The notes under the pieces are model-generated. The model saw only the letters and a list, made by a program, of their open reading frames with translations, made no database searches and was not told the origin of the DNA. 10,835 bases of DNA from JACDAN01 sp035711385 (GTDB lineage Bacteria; Actinomycetota; Thermoleophilia; Gaiellales; Gaiellaceae): positions 1 to 10,835 of the forward strand of contig DASTCG010000113.1 of the NCBI GenBank assembly GCA_035711385.1, read 5' to 3'. Each line of letters starts with the position of its first letter. The stretch's first letter is position 1. The position numbers and the translations under genes were made by a program. This document shows, in pieces, positions 1 through 6,613 of this stretch.

Positions 1-1
1 C

Positions 2-402
<401 letters not shown>

Positions 403-406
<4 letters not shown>

Positions 407-1044
407 GCCTGGTCGACGAGAAGGTCGAGGGTTACGCGATCGAGCACTCGACGCCGGATCCCGATCTCTTCCGGCGGCTCGAGGAGGAGACCCGTACGAC
501 GACGACGGCACCCGGAATGATGGTCGGGCCCCTCGAGGGGCCGTTCCTCGCCTGGCTCGTCAAGCTCTCCCACGCCCGCCGGGTGCTCGAGATCGGGACG
601 TTCACCGGCTACTCGTCGATCTCGATGGCGCTCGCCCTGCCGGACGGCGGCCACATCACGAGTCTCGACGTCAACCCGGAGACGACCGAGGTCGCGCGCC
701 GCTACGCCGCCGAGGCGGGAGTCGCCGACCTGATCGACTTCCGGATCGGAAACGCAGTGGAGACCATCGAGAAGCTGGGCGGCCCGTGGGACCTCGTCTT
801 CATCGACGCGGACAAGGCGAGCTACGTCAGCTACTACGAGGCGGTGCTGCCGCGGCTCGCCGCCGGCGGCTTCATCGTGGCCGACAACGTCCTCTGGTCC
901 GGGCGCGTCGTGGAGGACGACGGGGACGAGAACACCCGGGCGATCAAGGCCTTCAACGACCACGTGGCCGGCGACGAGCGGGTCGAGTGCCTGATGCTGA
1001 CCGTCAGGGACGGGATGACGCTGATTCGACCGCGTCAGGCGTAA
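403..1044 (+). CDS. Class I SAM-dependent O-methyltransferase (caffeoyl-CoA/catechol OMT family)
   Basis: The 213-residue protein matches the cation-dependent methyltransferase 3 family in length and motifs. The SAM loop is EIGTFTGYS (63-71) with an acidic ribose-binding residue, D89, after it. The metal site appears as D135 in IDADK and D161-N162 in ADNVLWSG. Such enzymes transfer a methyl group to a catechol-type hydroxyl using Mg2+; the substrate cannot be read from the sequence. The start is the TTG at 403, whose last two bases belong to the fabF stop (ATTGA). This gives the family's usual N-terminus and implies translational coupling. The 3' end runs 41 bp into the convergent HAD gene. 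The pairing with fabF hints at a lipid-linked role, but that is only inference from position. Confidence 0.9.
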
Positions 1045-1666
1045 GCTCGGCGAGCCCCTCGAGCCGGACGTCCGCCTGCGCGAGCACGTCGTCCGGCGGG
1101 GGGAAATGCGGGTTGGGGATCGCGATCACGCGCATCCCGGCCGCCTTCGCCGACCGGATCCCGTTGGCCGAGTCCTCGACCGCGGCGACCCTCTCGGGCG
1201 GAACGCCCAACCGCCGCGCCGCCTCCAGGTAGACGTCGGGCGCCGGCTTGCCACGCTCGACTTCCTCCGACGACACCGTGGCGCGAAAGAGCTCGGCGAC
1301 GCCCATCCGCTCGAGCGCCAGGTCGATCAGCGGCCGGTTGGACGACGAGGCGAGCCCGAGCGGCCACCGCTCTCCGAGCCGGCGCACGGCTTCGACTGCG
1401 CCGTCGATCAGCGGCAGGTCGTCCCGGTACCGCTCCTGCATCCGCTCGACGACGAGGCGGTTGAGCTCCTCGGGCGGCTCGGCCAGGCCGAGCTCGTCGT
1501 GCATGTAGCGCGACCATTCCGTCGAGCTCATGCCCATCATGTCCGCCTGCGCCCGGTCGTTCCAGCGTCCGCCGCGCTCACGCGTCAGCTGCTCCCGTAC
1601 CTCGTCCCAGACCTGCTCCGTCTCGAGCAGCAGCCCGTCGAGGTCGAAGACGACGGCGTCGATCAA
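1004..1666 (-). CDS. HAD superfamily hydrolase, subfamily IA (phosphatase/phosphomutase-like)
   Basis: A 220-residue haloacid dehalogenase-type enzyme of the beta-phosphoglucomutase/phosphoglycolate phosphatase group. All four motifs are present: the nucleophile motif FDLDG (D8, D10), the SSSN threonine/serine motif (107-110), K140 in RGKPAPDVY, and the acidic VEDSANG motif (E164, D165). The helical cap lies between residues 15 and 85. The first motif ends LLLETE rather than the common LxDS/TE, a mild variation. It probably dephosphorylates or isomerises a small phosphorylated metabolite in the cytosol; the substrate is not predictable. The TTG start at 1666 overlaps the TGA of the flavin reductase gene (TTGA), so it is the last gene of that chain. 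Its 3' end overlaps the methyltransferase gene from the other strand. Confidence 0.9.
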   Translation of the reverse strand: MIDAVVFDLDGLLLETEQVWDEVREQLTRERGGRWNDRAQADMMGMSSTEWSRYMHDELGLAEPPEELNRLVVERMQERYRDDLPLIDGAVEAVRRLGERWPLGLASSSNRPLIDLALERMGVAELFRATVSSEEVERGKPAPDVYLEAARRLGVPPERVAAVEDSANGIRSAKAAGMRVIAIPNPHFPPPDDVLAQADVRLEGLAELTPDAVESASSRP

Positions 1667-2127
1667 AGCCCGATGTACGACTGCGAGACGTAGACGAGCG
1701 GACGGTCGGAGGGCCCCGGATCGGCCGAGTCCACCTCGCCCACGAAGAACGTGTGCGTGCCGGCGGGATACTCGGCCAGCACGTGCCCCCGCAGCCAGCC
1801 GACCGCGCCTGCGAGCAGCGGCGGTCCCGGCCGGTCGAGCACCTCGATCCCCTCCCAGAGCGCGATCGGCGGCACACCGCGCGCGAAGTGCTGCGCGACG
1901 GCGTCCTGGCCGGCGGCGAGGAGGCTCACCCCGAAGGCGCCGGAGCGTCGCAGCAGCTCGTGGAGCGCCGCATCGCGCTTGATTGCGAACCCGACGAGCG
2001 GCGGATCGAGCGAGAGCGAGACGAGGGTCCCGACGGTCAGGCCCAGCCGCTCGCCGTCCATGTCCACCGCGACGACGGACACTCCGGCGGGGAAGCGGCG
2101 CATCACCCCGCGGAGCTCCTCGCTCAA
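1663..2127 (-). CDS. Flavin reductase domain protein (HpaC-like)
   Basis: A 154-residue protein of the flavin reductase-like FMN-binding family, which supplies reduced flavin to partner monooxygenases or acts as a small flavoprotein. Seen in order: RRFPAGVSVVA at the N-terminus, the FMN-binding stretch GLTVGTLVSLSLDPPLVGF, a central GVSLLAAGQ strand, YPAGTHTFFVGEV, and the terminal PLVYVSQSYIGL. This is the family's normal architecture and length. The open frame runs far upstream through the secreted-protein gene, but the TTG at 2127, overlapping that gene's TGA as ATTGA, gives the correct N-terminus (SEELRGVMRRFPAG). A monooxygenase partner is not visible in the window. Confidence 0.9.
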   Translation of the reverse strand: MSEELRGVMRRFPAGVSVVAVDMDGERLGLTVGTLVSLSLDPPLVGFAIKRDAALHELLRRSGAFGVSLLAAGQDAVAQHFARGVPPIALWEGIEVLDRPGPPLLAGAVGWLRGHVLAEYPAGTHTFFVGEVDSADPGPSDRPLVYVSQSYIGL

Positions 2128-3011
2128 TGCTTCCGGCAGAGCCGGTCGCCCGCAGTGACTCGATCCTGGAGCGCGTTCATCGTCTGCTCGTGGTGGACGA
2201 GGGCCCGGTTGTGCCGGTTGTACCTCGGGAGCCCATCCAGGTAGCGAACCACGTCGGGCGTCACTCCGGGGCCTTCGATCGTCATGCGGTACCGGCGCCC
2301 GTTGCCGGCCACCCGGCGGCCGCCGCGCGGGCGGAACGTGTAGCAGAAGACGCCCGTCGGCTTGTGCGTGACGAAGGAGTTCTCGCGCCTCCAGCCGGGC
2401 CCGTACCGCGAGCGCAGTGTGTCGAGGTAGACGAGTCGTCCGTACTTGTCGAGTCGGGCGCCGCTCCTCCTCGTCCGGAACCCGTGCACGGGACGCCCGA
2501 GGTAGGTGAGGCGCCCGAAGAGGTGGTGGAAGCGGCCGTTCCAGGACCAGTCCGTCCAGCCCTCCAGCACGGCCAAAGGACCCGTCCAGTGCGAGAGGTG
2601 CAGCGCCCATGCGCGCTCTTCGGGGCTCGACGCGAGGTAGCCGAGGTTCGGCGTGCGGCGCCGGAAGCGCTGGACGGCCCAGTAGGAGCCGTCGGGCGCC
2701 TTGCACGCCTCGACGAGCCATGGCAGCGGCGGCCCGTCGTAGCGCCGGCAGTGATTTCGAATCGTCCGTGCGTCCCGCCGGATCCGGAACTGCACCTGCG
2801 GCACGCTCGGGTTCGGGAAGCGCGCGTTGATCGCGCCCCAGGCTCGGACGTGCCAGCCGCGTCCGTGTGCCCGGTAGCTGAGCACGGCGAGCTTGCCGCT
2901 GCGGTTGACCGCCAGCCGGATGCCGGTGGCGTCACGATCGATCAGCTGCGACGCCGCCGCCGGCGGCGCGAGCACGAGCGCAGTGATGGCGACGAGAACG
3001 AGTCGGCGCAC
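2124..3011 (-). CDS. Secreted protein of unknown family, paralogue A
   Basis: A 295-residue protein that I do not recognise. It starts at GTG with a signal peptide (MRRLV, hydrophobic stretch 4-16, likely cleavage after A20 before SQLID). The mature part is rich in Trp, Tyr, Arg and Gly. Conserved with its neighbour are CKAPDGSYWA, ERAWALHLSHW, GPLAVLEGWTDWSW, FHHLFGRLTYLGRPVHG, DKYGRLVYLDT and GPGWRRENSFVTH. Four cysteines (88, 103, 223, 292) all have counterparts in the paralogue, suggesting two disulfide bonds. No metal or catalytic triad motif stands out. It lies 46 bp downstream of paralogue B and its stop overlaps the flavin reductase start. It is shorter than B mainly at the insertion near residue 230. 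A cell-surface or extracellular binding role is only a guess. Confidence 0.85.
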   Translation of the reverse strand: MRRLVLVAITALVLAPPAAASQLIDRDATGIRLAVNRSGKLAVLSYRAHGRGWHVRAWGAINARFPNPSVPQVQFRIRRDARTIRNHCRRYDGPPLPWLVEACKAPDGSYWAVQRFRRRTPNLGYLASSPEERAWALHLSHWTGPLAVLEGWTDWSWNGRFHHLFGRLTYLGRPVHGFRTRRSGARLDKYGRLVYLDTLRSRYGPGWRRENSFVTHKPTGVFCYTFRPRGGRRVAGNGRRYRMTIEGPGVTPDVVRYLDGLPRYNRHNRALVHHEQTMNALQDRVTAGDRLCRKH

Positions 3012-3057
3012 GGGACCCCCCGCGCGCCGACTCTAACGATCCTTCCGGCTGGTCGAG

Positions 3058-4011
3058 CTAGTGATGCGAGCAGAGCCTGTCGTGCAGGCCGTCGAGGATC
3101 GAGTTCATCGACGACTCGTACTCCACGAGCTGGGGGTTCCCCGCATCGAAGGCGGGAAGGCCCCTGCCCTCCCACTTGACGTCGGGCGTCACACCCGGCC
3201 CCTCGACCGTCATGCGGTAGGCCTGGCCGTTGCCGGGCCCGCGGATCCCGCCGGAGTAGCCCGCGGGATGCGTATATCCGCCATGTAGCGGGTTGCGGGC
3301 GCGGAACGTGTAGCAGAAGGCGCCGGTGCCGACGTGTGTCACGAAGGAGTTCTCGCGGCGCCAGCCGGGGCCGTACTTCGACCCGAAGGTGTCCAGGTAC
3401 ACGAGCCGACCGTACTTGTCCTTCCGGGCGCCGAACCGGTTCGTCTTCCAGCCGTGGACCGGCCGGCCGAGATACGTCAGCCGGCCGAAGATGTGGTGGA
3501 ACCGTCCGCTCCACGACCAATCCGTGTATCCGTCGAGAACAGCGAGCGGGCCCCTCCAGTGCGAGAGGTGCAGCGCCCACGCCCGCTGCTCGGGGAGCCA
3601 CGGGAGCAGCCCGAGATTTGGAAGCGACCGCTGCCACTGCTGGAGCGCCCAGTACGAGCCGTCGGGCGCCTTGCAGGCGGTGACGACGTGCACCAGCTCC
3701 GGACCCTCGTAGGGCCGGCACGCGTTCGCGAACCGCAGCTTCCGGCCGAACGTGCCCCAGCCGCCCGCGCGGTCGAGCCGGAACTGAACCTGCTTGCGAA
3801 CCTTGTTGGGGTGGAGCGCGTTGATCGCGCCCCACGCGAGGACGTTCCAGCGACGACCGTGGGCGTTGTAGCTGACCATCGCCTTCCCGTCCCGCGAGAC
3901 CTTGAGCTTGATGTTGGTGGCGTTCCGGTCGATCAGCTGCGACGCGGGAGCCTGTCCGGCGAGCGCGAGCGAGCTGACGACCGCGATCGAAAGCGCGACG
4001 AGCGTGCGCAA
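3058..4011 (-). CDS. Secreted protein of unknown family, paralogue B
   Basis: A 317-residue protein, clearly a duplicate of the gene downstream. Blocks such as ACKAPDGSYWA, RAWALHLSHW, DWSWSGRFHH, FGRLTYLGRPVHG, DKYGRLVYLDT, RRENSFVTH and MTVEGPGVTPDV are the same or nearly so. I chose the TTG at 4011 because AAGGAGG (4017-4023) sits five bases upstream and the protein then begins with a clean signal peptide (MRTLVALSIAVVSSLALAGQ, cleavage near A24 before SQLID). The open frame extends to 4050, which would give a charged extension before the signal. Cysteines 98, 113, 233 and 314 match those of A. A glycine-rich insertion at about 240-260 is absent from A. Function unknown; export is the only confident statement. 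Confidence 0.87.
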   Translation of the reverse strand: MRTLVALSIAVVSSLALAGQAPASQLIDRNATNIKLKVSRDGKAMVSYNAHGRRWNVLAWGAINALHPNKVRKQVQFRLDRAGGWGTFGRKLRFANACRPYEGPELVHVVTACKAPDGSYWALQQWQRSLPNLGLLPWLPEQRAWALHLSHWRGPLAVLDGYTDWSWSGRFHHIFGRLTYLGRPVHGWKTNRFGARKDKYGRLVYLDTFGSKYGPGWRRENSFVTHVGTGAFCYTFRARNPLHGGYTHPAGYSGGIRGPGNGQAYRMTVEGPGVTPDVKWEGRGLPAFDAGNPQLVEYESSMNSILDGLHDRLCSHH

Positions 4012-4095
4012 CGACCCCTCCTTGTCGATTACCGCAGAACGCTCGGTCAATCGGCAGCCGCGCGTGAAAGTTGACCCCGGACGGGGGACGGACTA

Positions 4096-4259
4096 GAGGC
4101 TTGATGCGAAATTCGGCCGGGCCGGGTGACGCCCCAAACGCGGCGCCGGATCAGCGCGTTCGCCCGCGACACGTAGCGCTGCTACGCGCCGCGAACGACC
4201 GCACTGCCCGGCTTGGTCTGGAGCGCCCCCGACTGCGGCCGAATTTCGCATCAACCCTC
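4096..4259. repeat. Long imperfect palindromic intergenic element with 19-bp perfect end arms
   Basis: TTGATGCGAAATTCGGCCG at 4101-4119 is the exact reverse complement of 4236-4254, and the arms extend outward to 4096 and 4259 with one mismatch. Nested inside, 4157-4163 pairs with 4191-4197, and 4172-4177 pairs with 4181-4186 around a three-base loop. The halves between are partly complementary. All nested pairs share nearly the same centre (about 4178), so the whole element can fold into one hairpin or cruciform. It fills the gap between the hypothetical gene (stop at 4265) and the secreted gene B. There is no obvious target duplication. It could be a small non-autonomous mobile element, an extragenic palindromic repeat, or a structured RNA. 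Confidence 0.8.
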
Positions 4260-4264
4260 CAGGG

Positions 4265-4678
4265 CTATCCCTCGTCCGTGAGCTCGTCGGCGAGGATCGC
4301 CGTGGCGAGCGCGCGCCAGGCCCGGTCGGGGTCGGCGAGCAGCTCGTCGAGCACCGCGGCCGTCGCGGGCAACTCGTCCGCCGCCGATCGGAGTTCCCGC
4401 AGCGCGCCGCTCAGCTCCGCCCGACGTTCCGGGTCGTCGAGGTCACCGGCGAGGCCGGCGACCGCGCCGTCGTCCAGGTGCAGCTCGCGGCGCAGGTCGC
4501 CGCCCGCGGCGAGGACGAGCAGGGCCCTCCGCACGGCGGCGCTCAGCTCCGCCGCGGCGAAGTCGAGCTTGTCGAGGGCGACGAAGGCGAGCATCGCGGC
4601 GGCGCCGTCCGCCTTCGTCTCGCGGACGTGGGGCTCCAGGTGCTCGAGGATCTGCCGGTCGCTGTCCACGCCGGGCAA
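4265..4678 (-). CDS. Hypothetical helical protein
   Basis: A 137-residue acidic, alanine- and leucine-rich protein with no family I recognise. It reads as mostly alpha-helical: HLEPHVRETKADGAAAML, FAAAELSAAVRRALLVLAAGGDL, ERRAELSGALRELRSAADEL, and DRAWRALATAILADEL. It has no signal peptide, membrane span or cysteine. The codon pattern (G/C at third positions) supports a real gene. The start is uncertain: TTG at 4678 lies just downstream of a strong hairpin and lacks a clear ribosome binding site, and GTG at 4669 is an alternative. The frame continues upstream, without another start, to the TAG that ends the small ORF at 4730. The long palindrome begins five bases after the stop. Confidence 0.62.
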   Translation of the reverse strand: MPGVDSDRQILEHLEPHVRETKADGAAAMLAFVALDKLDFAAAELSAAVRRALLVLAAGGDLRRELHLDDGAVAGLAGDLDDPERRAELSGALRELRSAADELPATAAVLDELLADPDRAWRALATAILADELTDEG

Positions 4679-4681
4679 GGG

Positions 4682-4713
4682 TACGGCCGCCTCGGCGCGC
4701 GGAGGCGGCCGTA
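4682..4713 (-). terminator. 12-bp perfect hairpin between small ORF and hypothetical gene
   Basis: TACGGCCGCCTC (4682-4693) pairs perfectly with GAGGCGGCCGTA (4702-4713) around an eight-base loop. On the minus strand it starts 16 bases after the stop of the small ORF and ends three bases before the TTG of the hypothetical gene. There is no U-tract, so this may be a GC-type terminator or attenuator, or a structure that limits initiation at that TTG. The stem is seen directly; its role is inference. Confidence 0.6.
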
Positions 4714-4729
4714 ACGGTCCGGAGCTGGC

Positions 4730-4810
4730 CTAGGTCGTCACGGTGCGGTCGACCGCCGGGGCGATGCCCCAGACGAGCGCGAGCGTCTGGGCCGTTGATC
4801 GGTCTTTCAT
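4730..4810 (-). CDS. Small ORF, 26 residues
   Basis: ATG at 4810 is preceded by CGGAGGAACC, one of the best ribosome binding sites in the window. The ORF runs 26 codons to TAG. The peptide begins MKDRSTAQTLALVWG and ends AVDRTVTT; its middle (LALVWGIAPAV) is moderately hydrophobic and it has no cysteine. I recognise no family. It is followed by a perfect 12-bp hairpin and lies in the same frame as the hypothetical gene downstream. It may therefore be an independent small protein, a leader peptide, or the 5' end of a longer gene broken by the TAG. The coiled-coil gene lies 85 bp upstream. Too short for codon statistics, so existence rests on the ribosome binding site and hairpin. Confidence 0.45.
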   Translation of the reverse strand: MKDRSTAQTLALVWGIAPAVDRTVTT

Positions 4811-4856
4811 GGTTCCTCCGTGGACGGGGCCATCCTGTCTCTCGGAGATTCGGAGC

Positions 4857-4880
4857 GGCCCGCGATTCGGTTCGCGGGCC
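4857..4880 (-). terminator. Hairpin after the coiled-coil gene
   Basis: GGCCCGCGA (4857-4865) pairs with TCGCGGGCC (4872-4880), a nine-base perfect stem around a six-base loop. It starts 15 bases downstream of the coiled-coil gene's stop and ends 46 bases upstream of the small ORF start. It lacks a U-tract, as is common in GC-rich genomes. A terminator or processing site is likely, but not shown. Confidence 0.5.
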
Positions 4881-4895
4881 CCTCAGCGGGCCTGC

Positions 4896-5483
4896 TCAGC
4901 GGCGACGGTCGACGTCGAGCACCTCGACGAGCGACTCGTCGGCAGCAGGACGGCTCTCGAGCGGCTCGGCCAGCGCATCCTGCAACTGAGCAGCGAGGTC
5001 GCGCATGCTCTCGACCACGCGCTGGCGCCTGTCCTCGAGCATCCGCGCCTCTCGTCGAAGCCGCTCGTGCCGCTCGCCGACGTCGCGGTGGATCCGCTCC
5101 GCTTCGCCCTGGGCGTCCTCGAGCATCTTCTGTGCGCGCTCTTCCGCGTCGGTGAGCAGGCGGCGGGCCTCGGCCTCCGCGCTGCGCCGGTGCTGCGTGC
5201 CGTACGAGTCGGCCGCTTCTCGCATGTCGCGCGCGTAGGTGTCCGCCTCGTCGCGGAGCACCCGCGCCTCGCGCGTCAGCTGTTCGATCCTGGCCGCCGC
5301 CTTGGCTTCGGCCGCCTCGAGAACCTCGTTCTCGCGGCGCCGCGCGTCCCGCTCGATCTCGCCGGCCGCCGCCTCGGCCGCCTCGATGATCGCGTTCACC
5401 CGCCCTCCGACGCTCGGCGGCGTCTCCGAGCGATCGGCGTCGTCGGCGGGGACTCGTTCCTGTGGTTCCGGGCGATCCGTCAT
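4896..5483 (-). CDS. Coiled-coil protein, DivIVA-like
   Basis: A 195-residue protein with a polar, Pro/Glu/Asp-rich N-terminus (1-26) followed by an almost unbroken coiled coil from about residue 28 to 175. The coil is dense in Glu, Arg and Ala heptads, for example AEAEARRLLTDAEERAQKML and EAERIHRDVGERHERLRREA. The tail (DALAEPLESRPAADESLVEVLDVDRRR region) is acidic. The pattern resembles actinobacterial DivIVA/SepIVA-type or ATP synthase b-like coiled-coil proteins that scaffold at the membrane or septum, but the classic N-terminal DivIVA membrane-binding motif is not evident. The ATG at 5483 has GAAGGAGC upstream at good spacing. A promoter candidate lies at 5519-5547. A polarity or cell-wall scaffold role is an inference from fold only. 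Confidence 0.82.
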   Translation of the reverse strand: MTDRPEPQERVPADDADRSETPPSVGGRVNAIIEAAEAAAGEIERDARRRENEVLEAAEAKAAARIEQLTREARVLRDEADTYARDMREAADSYGTQHRRSAEAEARRLLTDAEERAQKMLEDAQGEAERIHRDVGERHERLRREARMLEDRRQRVVESMRDLAAQLQDALAEPLESRPAADESLVEVLDVDRRR

Positions 5484-5518
5484 CGTCAGCTCCTTCGTTG
5501 GAGCCGCAGTGGCGCGAA

Positions 5519-5547
5519 GTTATCGCATCCCGGCGCCCAACTTGCAA
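5519..5547 (-). promoter_or_regulatory. Candidate sigma70-type promoter for the coiled-coil gene
   Basis: On the minus strand TTGCAA (5542-5547) is followed after exactly 17 bases by GATAAC (5519-5524). Each hexamer matches the consensus at four of six positions. Transcription would begin near 5512, about 28 bases before the ATG, leaving room for the ribosome binding site. Found by eye only. Confidence 0.4.
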
Positions 5548-5558
5548 CTCGTACTGGC

Positions 5559-5603
5559 GAGGCGAAGCGAGAAAGGACGCCGGACCGGCGCCCTTCTCGC
5601 CTC
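5559..5603 (-). terminator. Strong hairpin terminator after the cupredoxin-like gene
   Basis: GAGGCGA (5559-5565) pairs perfectly with TCGCCTC (5597-5603). Inside it, GAGAAAGGACGCCGG pairs with CCGGCGCCCTTCTC with one bulge. The structure begins 16 bases after the stop of the cupredoxin-like gene and separates it from the promoter of the next gene. It has no U-tract. Confidence 0.6.
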
Positions 5604-5619
5604 GGCTGGGAACGGAACC

Positions 5620-6501
5620 TCAGCGAATGCGGAGGGTGTTGCTCGCAGCCGCGAGGTAGCAGCTGCCCGCCTGTGGCTGAGGGAGGAGCACGCGCAGCCT
5701 CCAGCCCCGGCGGAACCGCGCCCGGAACCGCGCCTGCGTGACGACTGTCCCCGCGGCAGGTGTGCTCGACGCTCCGAGCGTCACGCGCTTGAGCGTCGCC
5801 CACCGCTTGACCGCCGCGCGGTAGCGCTGGAAGACGAGGACCTTGCCCGTGAACGCCTGGGCGGCCGTCACACGCGCGGTGAACCGCGTACGGACCCGGC
5901 TGAGCCGGATCTGGGGCTGAACCTTGACCGTCGTGGCCGCGCTCGTCGTGGTGCGCCAGCGTGCGTGGTAGACCGTGTTCAGCGAGGGCCTCACGAGGAG
6001 CGTCCAGGCGCCCGCGGCGGCAGTCGGGACGGTGGCGACCCGTGTGAACGACGTCTTGCCGCACTCCTGGCTCTCGACGGTGACCGTCTCGCCCGCCTGC
6101 TGGTTGGAGACGAACCCTGAGAGGGTCAGTGGAGCCGCGAAGGTCGTGATGGCGCGGCCCGCCGAGAGCGTGACGGAGCTTCGCGGCCCTGTCACCGTCA
6201 CGGTCCCGCGGAACCCGCCGCCCTGGGACGGATCCCGGTAGTTGAACTTCCCTCCCGCCCGGAAGACGCACGAGCCGGTCGCACCGGCCTGGATCGTGAG
6301 GCTGCACGGCGCCTTGTCGAAGACGACCCGGTGCGCGACCGTGTCGGTGTTCTTCCAGGTGACGGAGTCGTTCGCCGCGATGGTCACGTCCGCCGGGACG
6401 AAGCCCGTTCGGGTGATCGCCACGGAGTGGTCGGCGGCCGACGCGGATCCCAGCGCCGCGAGGGCAAGAACCGCCGTGGCCGCAGGCAACAGTCGTTTCA
6501 T
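5620..6501 (-). CDS. Exported cupredoxin-like protein with Ig-like C-terminal domains
   Basis: A 293-residue protein with a signal peptide (MKRLLPAATAVLALAALGSASA, likely cut before ADHSV). Residues 25-102 form a cupredoxin-like domain: TRTGFVPADVTI, VTWKNTDTVAHRVVF with H57, then FNYRDPSQGGGFRGTVTV. In plastocyanin-type proteins the last segment carries Cys, His and Met ligands. Here the positions read Y-R-D-P and lack Cys, His and Met, so copper binding is probably lost. C66 and C78 may form a disulfide. Residues 105-290 look like two beta-sandwich repeats, Arg/Thr-rich, ending NTLRIR. I chose the ATG at 6501 for its AGGAGG five bases upstream and for the signal peptide; the frame is open 20 codons further. 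It is probably an extracellular or envelope protein of unknown task. Confidence 0.83.
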   Translation of the reverse strand: MKRLLPAATAVLALAALGSASAADHSVAITRTGFVPADVTIAANDSVTWKNTDTVAHRVVFDKAPCSLTIQAGATGSCVFRAGGKFNYRDPSQGGGFRGTVTVTGPRSSVTLSAGRAITTFAAPLTLSGFVSNQQAGETVTVESQECGKTSFTRVATVPTAAAGAWTLLVRPSLNTVYHARWRTTTSAATTVKVQPQIRLSRVRTRFTARVTAAQAFTGKVLVFQRYRAAVKRWATLKRVTLGASSTPAAGTVVTQARFRARFRRGWRLRVLLPQPQAGSCYLAAASNTLRIR

Positions 6502-6613
6502 CGGTGCCTCCTGTGATCGTTGCCGCACTCCCAGCATTGTTCGAAACCGCCGGGAAAGCACCTGCGACTAACGCAATTCTTACGTCGTCTTCGTTCTCTC
6601 TTTACGTTGGAGG

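Noticed and set aside
1983..3179. 398-residue plus-strand open frame
   Set aside because: Antisense to the flavin reductase and secreted genes; Arg/Pro/Ala-rich, typical of a GC-rich shadow frame, and the minus-strand proteins have clear family or paralogue support.
4091..4264. Insertion sequence or transposase
   Set aside because: The palindrome has inverted-repeat ends but contains no transposase reading frame and no target duplication that I can see.
4071..4733. 220-residue plus-strand frame crossing the palindrome and hypothetical gene
   Set aside because: Ser/Arg/Ala-rich shadow of the minus-strand gene; crosses the palindromic element.
4265..4810. One protein made by reading through the TAG at 4730-4732
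   Set aside because: The 17 codons between contain a Pro-rich translation of a perfect hairpin; nothing supports readthrough or an Sec/Pyl-type insertion.
4743..5741. 332-residue plus-strand open frame
   Set aside because: Antisense to the coiled-coil gene; no domain-like pattern or start site.
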